DNA from: Candidatus Omnitrophota bacterium
Lineage (GTDB): Bacteria > Omnitrophota > Gorgyraeia > JAFGHF01
Assembly: GCA_016939375.1 (NCBI GenBank)
Contig: JAFGHF010000073.1
Span: 1-37,830 of the forward strand
Direction: 5' to 3'
Length of the DNA stretch: 37,830 nucleotides
Shown: piece after piece, positions 23,675 to 31,576 of the stretch
How the letters are laid out: every line of letters starts with the position of its first letter
How positions within the stretch are numbered: position 1 is the first letter of the stretch
Translations under genes and position numbers: made by a program
Notes under the pieces: model-generated
Database searches by the model: none
The model's input: the letters and a program-made list of their open reading frames with translations, nothing else
What the model was told of the DNA's origin: nothing

Positions 23675-24880
23675 ATGGCAAAGACTATCCAAGAGATCAA
23701 CGAAAAGATAAAGAAGGGAAAAGCCGTCGTAGTGACTGCTGAAGAGATCATAGACCTTGTTGATAAGAAAGGTCTTAAGCAGTCGGCTAAAGAGGTAGAC
23801 GTCGTTACCACCGGTACTTTCGGTCCCATGTGTTCTTCCGGCGTATACTTGAATGTCGGACATACCAAACCCAAAGTGAAACTCGGTGGGGGACGGGCTT
23901 ATCTTAATGACGTGCCTTTGTATACGGGTTTTGCCGCTGTAGACGCCTTTCTTGGCGCCACCGCCTTACCTGACGAAGACCCGCGCAATGAGGTCTATCC
24001 CGGTTCTTTTAAATATGGCGGAGGACATGTTATTGAAGAATTGGTCTCCGGCAAGGATATAAAATTGCGGGCCCGCTCTTATGGCACTGATTGCTATCCC
24101 CGTAGAGATCTAGAGACCTTGATTAATATCAAGGATATCAACGAAGCCGTATTGTTCAACCTGCGTAATTGTTACCAGAACTACAATGTAGCTGTCAACC
24201 TATCCGAGCGGATCATTTATACCTATATGGGGGTATTGAAGCCAAACCTGGGTAATGCCAATTACTGTAGCGCTGGTCAACTTTCTCCGCTTTTAAATGA
24301 TCCTTATTACAAGACGATCGGTATAGGCACTAAGATATTTTTGGGCGGGGGTATCGGTTTTATTACTTGGCATGGTACCCAGCACAACCCGACAGTTAAG
24401 CGCAGCGATAAGGGCATTCCCTTAAACCCCGCGGGCACTTTGGCGGTTATCGGCGACTTAAAACAGATGAAGCCCGATTGGCTTTGTGGCACTACTATGC
24501 ACGGATATGGAGTGAGCCTTACAGTAGGCATAGGCATACCTATTCCGGTGCTTAATGAGGAAATATGTGGCTACACTGCTGTGCGCGATGAGGAGATCTA
24601 CGCACAGGTAGTTGACTATGGCAAGGCTTACCCTCAGGGAAAAGCAGAAAGCTTAGCCCAGGTAAATTACGCGCAATTAAAAAGTGGAAAGATAGAAGTA
24701 GAAAATAAAGAAGTCCCCACAGGCAGTTTATCCAGCTATGCCAAGGCTAGAGAGATCGCCTGCCAGCTGAAAGGCTGGATCGAAAAAGGGGATTTTCTGC
24801 TGACTGAACCGGTCGCTGGACTGCCTGGGTCTGAATCCGGCTACACTTTTAAATCTCTGAAGGAGAGACCGGTAAAATAA
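23675..24880 (+). CDS. DUF39 homocysteine biosynthesis protein (aspartate semialdehyde sulfurtransferase-like), without CBS domains
   Basis: The whole 401-residue chain matches the DUF39 family. In methanogens this protein converts aspartate semialdehyde and a sulfur donor to homocysteine. Two cysteines stand in conserved settings: Cys53 in TTGTFGPMCSSG and Cys140 in SYGTDCYPRRD; such cysteines carry the sulfur in studied members. GGGIGFITWHGTQHNP and CGTTMHGYGVSLTVGIGIPIPVLNEE are further family blocks. Methanogen versions often have C-terminal CBS domains and a ferredoxin-type partner gene; neither is here. An iron-sulfur flavoprotein gene follows instead, though a hairpin separates them. 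GAGGAAAG precedes the ATG. Confidence 0.88.
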   Translation: MAKTIQEINEKIKKGKAVVVTAEEIIDLVDKKGLKQSAKEVDVVTTGTFGPMCSSGVYLNVGHTKPKVKLGGGRAYLNDVPLYTGFAAVDAFLGATALPDEDPRNEVYPGSFKYGGGHVIEELVSGKDIKLRARSYGTDCYPRRDLETLINIKDINEAVLFNLRNCYQNYNVAVNLSERIIYTYMGVLKPNLGNANYCSAGQLSPLLNDPYYKTIGIGTKIFLGGGIGFITWHGTQHNPTVKRSDKGIPLNPAGTLAVIGDLKQMKPDWLCGTTMHGYGVSLTVGIGIPIPVLNEEICGYTAVRDEEIYAQVVDYGKAYPQGKAESLAQVNYAQLKSGKIEVENKEVPTGSLSSYAKAREIACQLKGWIEKGDFLLTEPVAGLPGSESGYTFKSLKERPVK

Positions 24881-24903
24881 AGGACAAAAAGAAAAAGGAG
24901 ATC

Positions 24904-24932
24904 ATGCGGGACAGAAAGTCCCGCATTATTTT
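24904..24932 (+). terminator. hairpin between ribosome site and start codon; terminator or attenuator
   Basis: ATGCGGGAC (24904-24912) pairs perfectly with GTCCCGCAT (24918-24926) around AGAAA, followed by TATTTT. This resembles a short intrinsic terminator 24 bases after the DUF39 stop. A strong AAGGAG (24895-24900) stands just before it, while the best start codon of the next gene, ATG 24937, lies just after it and has no other ribosome site. The stem also buries an alternative in-frame ATG at 24904. Confidence 0.6.
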
Positions 24933-24936
24933 AATC

Positions 24937-25524
24937 ATGAAGGTACTGGCTATTTTGGGTTCACCGCGCAGGGGCGGCAATGCTGAGACGCTTTTAGATA
25001 AAGCGTTAGAAGGTGTGCAGTCTACCGGGGTCAGCCTGGAAATAGAAAAGGTGGTCCTTAATGAACTGAAATTCTCTCCCTGCCAGGAGTGTGGTGGTTG
25101 TGATAAGACAGGCAGGTGTGTTCTCAAGGATGCAATGCAGGATATCTATAAAAAGATCGACCAAGCAGATGCAGTGATCATATCCTCGCCGATTTTCTTC
25201 GGCAGCCTGCCGGCCCAGGTAAAGGCGATGATCGACCGCTATCAGTGCCGATGGGTGGCGAAATATATTTTAGAAGAAAAAGAAATCCGGCCGGCGAAAA
25301 AGGGTCTTTTGATTCTAGTCGAGGCCAGCGCAAGAGAAAGTTTTTTAAAGAACGCGCAGAGCATAATAAAAAATTTCTTTGCCGTAAGCAATATCGGCTT
25401 TACAGCCAAACTTTACTGTCCGCAAGTAGATAAAAGGGGAGATATCCTAAAAGACGAAGATTGCCTAAAGCGGGCCTTTGAGTTGGGCAAAGAAACCATA
25501 AAAAATGATGGAAGGGGACAATGA
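24937..25524 (+). CDS. iron-sulfur flavoprotein / NAD(P)H-dependent FMN reductase family
   Basis: The flavodoxin-like fold is evident from the N-terminal MKVLAILGSPRRGGNAETLL (FMN phosphate loop) and the later SSPIFFGSLPAQVKAMIDR. A compact cysteine cluster, CQECGGCDKTGRC (Cys49, 52, 55, 61; CX2CX2CX5C), is the 4Fe-4S site typical of the iron-sulfur flavoprotein (Isf) group. It probably passes electrons between ferredoxin and small acceptors. ATG 24937 is chosen because family members begin at MKVL; an in-frame ATG at 24904 would add 11 residues and lies in a hairpin. It overlaps pckG by four bases (ATGA). Confidence 0.85.
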   Translation: MKVLAILGSPRRGGNAETLLDKALEGVQSTGVSLEIEKVVLNELKFSPCQECGGCDKTGRCVLKDAMQDIYKKIDQADAVIISSPIFFGSLPAQVKAMIDRYQCRWVAKYILEEKEIRPAKKGLLILVEASARESFLKNAQSIIKNFFAVSNIGFTAKLYCPQVDKRGDILKDEDCLKRAFELGKETIKNDGRGQ

Positions 25525-27305
25525 AGGATAAGTTGAGAGAGTTAAAGACTTGGATAAACGACTGCGCCAGACTTTGCCAGCCCGATGAGATCGTATGGAT
25601 TGATGGTTCACAAGCGCAGAAGGAGCGTTTAGAGAAAGAGGCTTTTGCAACAGGAGAACTGTTTCCTTTGGACTCTAATAAGCTTCCCGGTTGTGTGTTA
25701 CATCGCACAGCGATTAACGACGTCGCCCGGACCGAGGGCCTTACTTTTATCTGCACTAAAAAGAAACGTGATGCCGGGCCCACTAATAATTGGATGGCTC
25801 CCCGAGCTGCCTACAGAAAAGCAAGGGCCATTTTCAAAGGGGCGATGAAGGGTAGGACTATGTACGTGATACCTTTTTCTATGGGCCCCATAGGCTCTCC
25901 TTTTAGTAAAATCGGAGTAGAGCTTACCGACTCCCGCTATGTAGTGCTGAATATGTTGATTATGACCAAGGCAGGCAGGGATGTGCTTAAGTATTTAAGG
26001 AAAGACCCCAGGTTTACCAAGTGCCTTCATTCAAAAGCCGAATTGGATATCGAGAAGCGTTTGATATTGCATTTCCCCGAAGATAATACGATTTGGAGCG
26101 TAGGTTCCGGTTATGGCGGCAATGTCCTTTTAGGGAAAAAATGTCTTTCGCTGCGCATTGCCAGCTATCTGGCCAAACGGGAGCATTGGATGGCCGAGCA
26201 TATGCTGATTATGGGAATTGAAAAGCCAAGCGGACAAATTCAGTACATTGCCGGAGCATTCCCCAGCGCCTGCGGTAAGACTAATCTGGCGATGTTATTA
26301 CCGCCCAACGGCTTGAAAAAGAAAGGTTATCGTATCTGGACAGTGGGAGATGATATTGCCTGGATGCGTGTTGATTCCGATGGCGCCCTTTGGGCGATTA
26401 ACCCGGAGGCGGGATTTTTCGGGGTTTCCCCGGGGACCAACAAAAAAAGCAATCCGGTGATGATGCAAACCATAAGGAAAGATACTATTTTCACCAATGT
26501 CCTTCTAAAAGATGACGGCACAGTCTGGTGGGAAGGGGCAGATGGAAAGGTCCCCAAAAGAGGCATTAATTGGGAGGGCAGGAGATGGCATCCGGGAATG
26601 AAATATGAGGACGGAAGGCCGGTTTGCGGAGCGCATCCCAATGCCCGGTTTACCACCCCCATTGTCAACTGTCCCTCGGTCTCTTTTCGCCTGGAACACC
26701 ATCATGGGGTACCGATCTCGGCGATTATTTTAGGAGGACGCAGGGCCCATCTGGCGCCTTTGATATATGAATCCTTTAATTGGCAGCATGGCGTGTTTGT
26801 AGGCGCGACTATGGCCTCAGAACGTACCGCTGCCCAGTTTGGAAAATTGGGTGAAGTGCGCCGTGACCCCATGGCCATGCTTCCTTTTTGCGGATACAAT
26901 ATGGGAGACTATTTCGCCCATTGGTTGGTTATGGGCAGGCGGATGAAAAGGCCTCCCAGGATTTTTCACGTCAACTGGTTTAGGCAAGATGAGAAAGGAA
27001 AGATTCTTTGGCCTGGATTTGGAGAGAACCTGCGTGTGTTAGAATGGATACTCGACCGTTGTAATAATCGAGTAGAGGCAAAGAAAACAGCGATAGGATA
27101 TCTGCCCAAAATCGAAGATTTGGATATGACCGGCCTGAATATTCCTAAGGACAGACTCAAAAAACTCTTAGATATAGACAAAAAAGACTGGCTCAAAGAG
27201 ATACAAAGTATAAAACATTTTTTTGCTAAGTTTAAAAGGACCTTGCCTAAAGAGATACGAGAGGAACTGCGTCTTCTTGAGCAGCGAATAAAGTCGAACA
27301 GATGA
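25521..27305 (+). CDS. pckG: phosphoenolpyruvate carboxykinase, GTP-dependent
   Basis: The 594-residue length and the motifs fit the GTP-dependent class. The nucleotide loop with its reactive cysteine is AFPSACGKTNLAM (Cys251-Gly-Lys-Thr). Others are MGPIGSPFSKIGVELTDSRYVVLNM, GDDIAWMR, NPEAGFFGVSPGTNKKSNP and PFCGYNMGDYFAHWL. It interconverts oxaloacetate and PEP using GTP or GDP. With pyruvate kinase later in the window it marks the PEP node. It is the second gene of a five-gene overlap chain (ATGA on both sides), so it is co-expressed with the flavoprotein and nitroreductase. Confidence 0.97.
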   Translation: MKDKLRELKTWINDCARLCQPDEIVWIDGSQAQKERLEKEAFATGELFPLDSNKLPGCVLHRTAINDVARTEGLTFICTKKKRDAGPTNNWMAPRAAYRKARAIFKGAMKGRTMYVIPFSMGPIGSPFSKIGVELTDSRYVVLNMLIMTKAGRDVLKYLRKDPRFTKCLHSKAELDIEKRLILHFPEDNTIWSVGSGYGGNVLLGKKCLSLRIASYLAKREHWMAEHMLIMGIEKPSGQIQYIAGAFPSACGKTNLAMLLPPNGLKKKGYRIWTVGDDIAWMRVDSDGALWAINPEAGFFGVSPGTNKKSNPVMMQTIRKDTIFTNVLLKDDGTVWWEGADGKVPKRGINWEGRRWHPGMKYEDGRPVCGAHPNARFTTPIVNCPSVSFRLEHHHGVPISAIILGGRRAHLAPLIYESFNWQHGVFVGATMASERTAAQFGKLGEVRRDPMAMLPFCGYNMGDYFAHWLVMGRRMKRPPRIFHVNWFRQDEKGKILWPGFGENLRVLEWILDRCNNRVEAKKTAIGYLPKIEDLDMTGLNIPKDRLKKLLDIDKKDWLKEIQSIKHFFAKFKRTLPKEIREELRLLEQRIKSNR

Positions 27306-27880
27306 GCGTGTATGATATAGTCTTGCGGCGGCGCAGCATCAGGTGCTTTAAGAAAAAGAAGGTCCCCTTTTCAATCCTTAAAAAGTTGGTCAACGCTGCT
27401 CGCTTAGCGCCTTCGGGAGCGAATATACAGCCTTGTGAATTCATAGCCGTAAACGATCAGGCTACCGTGAACAAAATATTTCCGGCTTTAAAATGGGCAG
27501 GCTATATAAGACCGCAAGGAGATCCACCCAAAGGACGTGAACCAAGAGCTTATATAGTTGTATTGATAAATAGGGATAAAAGGCCGCTTTGCCCAGAGGC
27601 CGATGCCGCGGCCTGTGTGGAGAATATTTTACTTGTTGCTTGGGGGTATGGAATAGCCAGTTGTTGGTTAGGCGCTATCGATAAGAATAGGCTCGGAAGA
27701 GTACTCAGGTGCCCCGCTCATTGCGAGGTCAAATACGTTGTAGCTCTTGGATATCCGGATGAGAGGCCGCAGGTGGAAACGGCTAGAGGCTCGATAAAAT
27801 ACTACAAGGATAAGAAAAGCACATTGCGTGTGCCTAAGCGCAGTTTGAAAGAAATATTACATAGGAACATATATCGATGA
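27302..27880 (+). CDS. nitroreductase-family FMN oxidoreductase
   Basis: The 192-residue nitroreductase-like protein opens with the family's RRSIRCF motif (FMN contact) and ARLAPSGANIQPCEFI. A central DAAACVENILLVAWGYGIASCWLGAI and KYVVALGYPDERP follow. These enzymes reduce nitro compounds, quinones or flavins using NAD(P)H. A more specific role cannot be read off. It is joined by four-base ATGA overlaps to pckG and queH. Confidence 0.9.
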   Translation: MSVYDIVLRRRSIRCFKKKKVPFSILKKLVNAARLAPSGANIQPCEFIAVNDQATVNKIFPALKWAGYIRPQGDPPKGREPRAYIVVLINRDKRPLCPEADAAACVENILLVAWGYGIASCWLGAIDKNRLGRVLRCPAHCEVKYVVALGYPDERPQVETARGSIKYYKDKKSTLRVPKRSLKEILHRNIYR

Positions 27881-28464
27881 ATGTTTTACTGCATATTTGT
27901 TGCGCGGTCTGCGCCTCTGCTTGCGTAGAGAAGTTGCGCCAGGAGGGTCATCGGGTCTGCGGGTTTTTTTACAATCCCAATATACATCCTCCGGGTGAAT
28001 ATTTAAAGAGATTGCATGAGACCGAGGAGGTGGCCAGAAAAGAAGGCTTTTCGCTGATCATAGGCGATTATAATGTCCATAACTGGTCGGTAAGGACCAC
28101 CGGCTTGGAAGATGAGGCAGAGGGGGGCAAGCGTTGCCTGGAGTGTTTTGGGCTGCGCTTAGAAAATACCGCCCGATTAGCCCGGGAGAAAGGCTTCGAT
28201 GCGTTTACGACTACACTTACGATCAGCCCGCATAAAAATTCCCAGGCTATAAACGAGATCGGACGTAATATTAGCGATGAACTTTTTTTGGTCCGCGATT
28301 TTAAAAAGAAAGACGGGTTTAAAAGGGCGCAGGAGCTGGCCCGCAAATACAGCCTTTACCACCAGAATTATTGCGGCTGTATTTATAGCCTAAACGAAAG
28401 GCAAAAGAATGGCAGAATACAAAAAAGCACATGCTCGCTCAGGACTAAAAGCCCCGCTTCCTAA
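27877..28464 (+). CDS. queH: epoxyqueuosine reductase QueH (DUF208)
   Basis: QueH reduces epoxyqueuosine in tRNA to queuosine using iron-sulfur chemistry. The characteristic blocks are HICCAVCA (usually HxCCAPC), FYNPNIHPPGEYLKR, GGKRCLECFGLRL, AFTTTLTISPHK and a C-terminal FKKKDGFKRAQELARKYSLYHQNYCGCIYS with the paired cysteines. Residues after YSLNERQ, about 20, overlap the queF reading frame and are not conserved in the family; they look like a read-on tail. It follows the nitroreductase with a four-base overlap. The pathway genes queC, queD and queE are not in the window. Confidence 0.93.
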   Translation: MNVLLHICCAVCASACVEKLRQEGHRVCGFFYNPNIHPPGEYLKRLHETEEVARKEGFSLIIGDYNVHNWSVRTTGLEDEAEGGKRCLECFGLRLENTARLAREKGFDAFTTTLTISPHKNSQAINEIGRNISDELFLVRDFKKKDGFKRAQELARKYSLYHQNYCGCIYSLNERQKNGRIQKSTCSLRTKSPAS

Positions 28465-28798
28465 AATCGAGTGTTTTCCCAACCAATACAAGAGTTATGA
28501 GATCGTTCTCTCTATCCCCGAGTTTACTTCTATTTGCCCTAAAACAGGATTGCCCGATTTTGGCATAATCACTATCACTTATGTGCCTAATAAGCTTTGT
28601 CTGGAGCTTAAGTCTCTAAAATTTTATATTTTGGCTTACAGGAATTTGGGGATTTTTAATGAAAACGCGGTCAATCGCATTCTGGATGATATGGTCAAGG
28701 CCTGCCGGCCCAAAAAGGCCTCAGTCCGCGGTGAGTTCAACCCGCGCGGCGGGATAAAAATAGAAGTTAGCGCCAGATACCCCCGAAAAAACTCTTAA
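28409..28798 (+). CDS. queF: NADPH-dependent 7-cyano-7-deazaguanine reductase QueF (short type)
   Basis: QueF reduces preQ0 to preQ1 in queuosine synthesis. The 129-residue length fits the short (YkvM-like) class. Key motifs are PEFTSICPKTGLPDFGIITI, with the catalytic cysteine, and CLELKSLKFYILAYRN, with the NADPH-binding LKSLK. The C-terminal FNENAVNRILDD and FNPRGGIKIEV follow the family pattern. It overlaps queH by 56 bases in another frame. No later start codon leaves the conserved N-terminal FPNQYKSYEI intact, so the overlap looks genuine. It ends the operon and faces the NSS transporter gene. Confidence 0.95.
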   Translation: MAEYKKAHARSGLKAPLPKIECFPNQYKSYEIVLSIPEFTSICPKTGLPDFGIITITYVPNKLCLELKSLKFYILAYRNLGIFNENAVNRILDDMVKACRPKKASVRGEFNPRGGIKIEVSARYPRKNS

Positions 28799-28825
28799 GC
28801 CATATTGCGCCAAGGAGAGCCCCTG

Positions 28826-30337
28826 CTAGTGTTGTTCTCTTTGCGAAGGTTCTATCTTCCAGGCTCTAGCCGAGACAATCAAAGCAAGAAAAAGAGTGAA
28901 AATAAGCCAGTCTCTGCCGATAACTATCAGTGAGAGTACGGGATAATTTTCATAAGGAACGGCGAACTCATTTATCAGAGAATTGACCAGGAGGATTACC
29001 AGTACGATGGGGATGACTATTTTTACCAAATTGTCCCAAAGAGCGCTTAGGCCAAAAGTCGAAGTATGGTTAATATGCTCTCTTAACTTCTTTGATCTAT
29101 AGATCCAGCCGACAATAATACATTCCATTATAGCCGCTACTACCAGACCATATTGAGTAAGGAAGTGGTCTGCGATATCTAACCAGAACAATCCTCCCTG
29201 AGTGGCAAAGATTATACTGCCAAAAAATCCGCTGATACAGAGTATAGAGACCACTGGCTTACGGGAATAATGGAATTTATCTACTATTCCGGATGTAAAG
29301 GCCTCGATAATGGAAATCGATGAGGAGAGTCCGGCGATGACCAGGCTGCCGAAGAACAGAATGCCGAATATTCTGGAGAAGGCGGGCAGAAGACTTATCG
29401 CCTTGGGAAAGGCCACAAAAGCAAGCCCGATCGATTGAGATACCACCTCGCCTATAGGCTGTGCTGTCGCTTGGGCCATATAGCCTAGGACTGCAAATAC
29501 TCCGCAGCCGGCGAAGATAGAGAATAAACAATTGGTCAGGCTTATAGTAATGGAGTCCTTTACAATTTCAGTTTTGCGGGGCAGGTAAGAAGCATAGGCT
29601 ATCATTATTCCAAAGCCCAGGCTTAAAGTAAAGAATATCTGAGAAAAAGCATCTATCCAGACCCCTGCTTCCTTCAGCTTACTAAAATCAGGCCTTAAAT
29701 AGACTCTTAAGCCTTCAGCGGCCCCGGATAAGCGTAAGCTCCAGAAGACCAAGACAGCGATTAGAATAAAAAGAAGAGGCATGAAGAACTTGTTTGCCCT
29801 TTCTAATCCTTTTTCTACTCCCAGAAACACGATCAGCCAGTTTAAGGTCCAGACTATGGTCAGGGCCAACAGAATTGGGGCCCTGACATTGCCGATTTGA
29901 AAAGGCGAGGAACTAAGCATCAGGAAGTTTTTAAAGAAAAAGCTGTTGGGGTCTGCGCCCCAGGAAATATTGAAAGAATAAAAGAAGAAATTCAGGCACC
30001 AGGATATGACCACAGAATAATAGAGCACTATACCGAACATCACGAAGATTATTTGCCACCAGCCGGTCCACTCCCAGTTTTTACTTACAGCCGCGTATGA
30101 TGCAGGCGCCGAACCCCTCATTTTGTGACCCAGGCCGATCTCTAAAATCATCAGCGGTACTCCTACTACTACCAAAGCAATAAAATAAGGGACCAAAAAA
30201 GCCCCTCCTCCGTTCTTATAACATAGATAAGGAAACCTCCAGATGTTACCTAACCCTATTGCCGAACCGATAGCCGCTAACAAAAACCCTATATGGGTCT
30301 TCCATTGTGGCCTATGATGGGCCAATTGCGTGCTCAT
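28826..30337 (-). CDS. NSS/SNF-family sodium-dependent transporter
   Basis: The 503-residue protein has about twelve transmembrane segments and the neurotransmitter:sodium symporter signature in helix 1, GFLLAAIGSAIGLGNIWRFPYLCYKNGGGAFLVPYF. Other typical parts are GVPLMILEIGLG, the helix 6 SQIFFTLSLGFG, and SSSISIIEAFTSG. Bacterial members carry amino acids such as leucine, tryptophan, tyrosine or methionine; the substrate is not determined by what I can see. AAGGAGAG lies before the ATG. The leader of about 110 bases is compact and structured, with its own promoter, suggesting regulation by an RNA element. It is the only gene on its strand in this part of the window. Confidence 0.93.
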   Translation of the reverse strand: MSTQLAHHRPQWKTHIGFLLAAIGSAIGLGNIWRFPYLCYKNGGGAFLVPYFIALVVVGVPLMILEIGLGHKMRGSAPASYAAVSKNWEWTGWWQIIFVMFGIVLYYSVVISWCLNFFFYSFNISWGADPNSFFFKNFLMLSSSPFQIGNVRAPILLALTIVWTLNWLIVFLGVEKGLERANKFFMPLLFILIAVLVFWSLRLSGAAEGLRVYLRPDFSKLKEAGVWIDAFSQIFFTLSLGFGIMIAYASYLPRKTEIVKDSITISLTNCLFSIFAGCGVFAVLGYMAQATAQPIGEVVSQSIGLAFVAFPKAISLLPAFSRIFGILFFGSLVIAGLSSSISIIEAFTSGIVDKFHYSRKPVVSILCISGFFGSIIFATQGGLFWLDIADHFLTQYGLVVAAIMECIIVGWIYRSKKLREHINHTSTFGLSALWDNLVKIVIPIVLVILLVNSLINEFAVPYENYPVLSLIVIGRDWLIFTLFLALIVSARAWKIEPSQREQH

Positions 30338-30343
30338 TTTTTC

Positions 30344-30447
30344 TCTCCTTGTTGCTAATTAGACCCCTCGCCTTATCAGGTTCGGGGTAAGTTCAAGCAT
30401 AAAAGTTATATCCCTCAATCTTAGAATCGACTCCATAACTTATGCTT
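30344..30447 (-). promoter_or_regulatory. structured mRNA leader of the NSS transporter, riboswitch-like, class not recognised
   Basis: Read 5' to 3' on the minus strand from the predicted transcription start (about 30447). First comes a long helix pairing 30447-30435 with 30409-30395 (AAGCATAAGTTAT with its near complement), enclosing about 25 bases with a small inner hairpin. Next is a second stem, ACCCC with GGGGT (30388-30384 with 30367-30363), an internal GAA/CGA loop, and an inner CCT-AGG stem with a GATA loop. The ribosome site AAGGAGA follows about 15 bases later. The AACCTGAT segment recalls the 3' half of the TPP riboswitch, but the partner half is missing. No poly-T terminator is present, so control, if any, would act on translation. 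Confidence 0.5.
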
Positions 30448-30453
30448 TCACTT

Positions 30454-30481
30454 ATTATACACAAAAAGAACAATTCGTCCA
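30454..30481 (-). promoter_or_regulatory. promoter of the NSS transporter gene (minus strand)
   Basis: On the minus strand, TGGACG (30481-30476), a 16-base spacer and a perfect TATAAT (30459-30454) predict a start near 30447, exactly at the first base of the long leader helix. The -35 box is only fair. It lies back to back with the gpsA promoter. Confidence 0.55.
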
Positions 30482-30519
30482 GAAGAAAAAAGCTCTCAGC
30501 GGGCTTTTGCAGCTTTTTA

Positions 30520-30548
30520 TTGACATTGTGCGCACGTTATATTAAGAT
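30520..30548 (+). promoter_or_regulatory. gpsA promoter with start point beside the start codon
   Basis: A perfect TTGACA (30520-30525), a 17-base spacer and TAAGAT (30543-30548) predict transcription from about 30555. The gpsA start is ATG 30561 or TTG 30555, so the leader is zero to six bases long. No ribosome site is present. Confidence 0.7.
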
Positions 30549-30560
30549 ACTTTATTGAAT

Positions 30561-31568
30561 ATGTTGAAGATAGAAAAAGGCGCAAAAATTGCTGTAATCG
30601 GAGATGGCGGGTGGGGGACGACTCTGGCCATATTGCTGCATAATAAAGGCTATAAAGTCTGTTTATGGGGTGCCTTTGCCGATTATTTGGAAGTATTAGA
30701 TAAAAAGCGAGAAAATCCGAAGTTTCTTCCTGGCTTTGAGATACCCCGGGGGATATATTTTTCCGCAGATATCAATTTAGCGGTCCAGCAGGCCCGGCTC
30801 ATAATCTTGGCGGTGCCTTCCCATTTTTTAAGAGATGTGCTTTCGCAAATTAAAAAGGAAAGCTTATCCGAAGCAGTTGTCTTAAGCGCTGTCAAAGGCA
30901 TAGAAAATGATACGCTGATGCGCATGAGCGAGGTCGCGGAGGATGTATTGGGGCCGCTAAATAAAGCTGCACTTTCCGGGCCGACAATATCCTGCGAGGT
31001 AGCCAGGGGCATTCCGGCGACCTGTGTGGTTGCCAGCGAAAAGCGAGAGCTTGCCCGAACTGTCCAAGATGTCTTGATGAACGAGCGTTTCCGGGTTTAT
31101 ACCAGCGGTGATATAGTCGGCGTAGAGCTGGGAGGCGCGTTAAAAAATGTCATAGCCATTGCCTGCGGTATTTCTGACGGCTTAGGATTTGGCGCTAATA
31201 CAAAAGCGGCTATCTTGACCAGGGGGCTTGTGGAGATCTGCCGTTTGGGCCAGGCAATGGGCGCTAGACCTGAGACATTTTCGGGTTTAAGCGGATTAGG
31301 CGACCTGGTGACTACATGCATTAGCCCTCACGGCAGGAACCGTTGGCTGGGAGAGCAGATCGGAAAAGGAAGAAAACTCAAAGAAATCCTGGAAAAAATG
31401 GAAATGGTCGCCGAAGGTGTTAAAACTGCCAAATCTGTTTTTATGCTAGCCGGTAAATATAAAGTGGATATGCCTATCGCCAGCCAGGTCTATACTGTGC
31501 TTTACCGAGACAAAGACCCTCAGCGGGCGGTAGAAGAGTTAATGCTCAGGCAGAAAAAGGCGGAGTAA
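30561..31568 (+). CDS. gpsA: glycerol-3-phosphate dehydrogenase [NAD(P)+]
   Basis: GpsA makes sn-glycerol 3-phosphate from dihydroxyacetone phosphate for phospholipid synthesis in the cytoplasm. The dinucleotide-binding loop IAVIGDGGWGTTLAILL opens the protein. Further family motifs are ENPKFLPG, ILAVPSHFLRDVL, SAVKGIE, LSGPTISCEVARGIPA and the catalytic-domain GGALKNVIAIACGISDGLGFGANTKAAILTRGLVEI. FSGLSGLGDLVTTC follows. Length 335 is normal. ATG 30561 is preferred; an in-frame TTG at 30555 coincides with the expected transcription start. It is followed eight bases later by the PilZ-PilT gene, so lipid precursor and pilus genes may be co-transcribed. Confidence 0.95.
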   Translation: MLKIEKGAKIAVIGDGGWGTTLAILLHNKGYKVCLWGAFADYLEVLDKKRENPKFLPGFEIPRGIYFSADINLAVQQARLIILAVPSHFLRDVLSQIKKESLSEAVVLSAVKGIENDTLMRMSEVAEDVLGPLNKAALSGPTISCEVARGIPATCVVASEKRELARTVQDVLMNERFRVYTSGDIVGVELGGALKNVIAIACGISDGLGFGANTKAAILTRGLVEICRLGQAMGARPETFSGLSGLGDLVTTCISPHGRNRWLGEQIGKGRKLKEILEKMEMVAEGVKTAKSVFMLAGKYKVDMPIASQVYTVLYRDKDPQRAVEELMLRQKKAE

Positions 31569-31576
31569 AACCTCGT

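Noticed and set aside
30361..30400. TPP riboswitch upstream of the NSS transporter (AACCTGAT segment between ACCC and GGGG on the minus strand)
   Set aside because: Only the 3' half resembles TPP. The P5-type hairpin after CCTGAT is missing. The GCTGAGA found upstream (about 30495-30502) is roughly 100 bases away and outside the predicted transcript.
30487..30518. AAAAAGCT / AGCTTTTT inverted repeat between the NSS and gpsA promoters as a terminator
   Set aside because: The stem is nearly all A-T with a 16-base loop, and it lies between two divergent promoters where no transcript needs to end.
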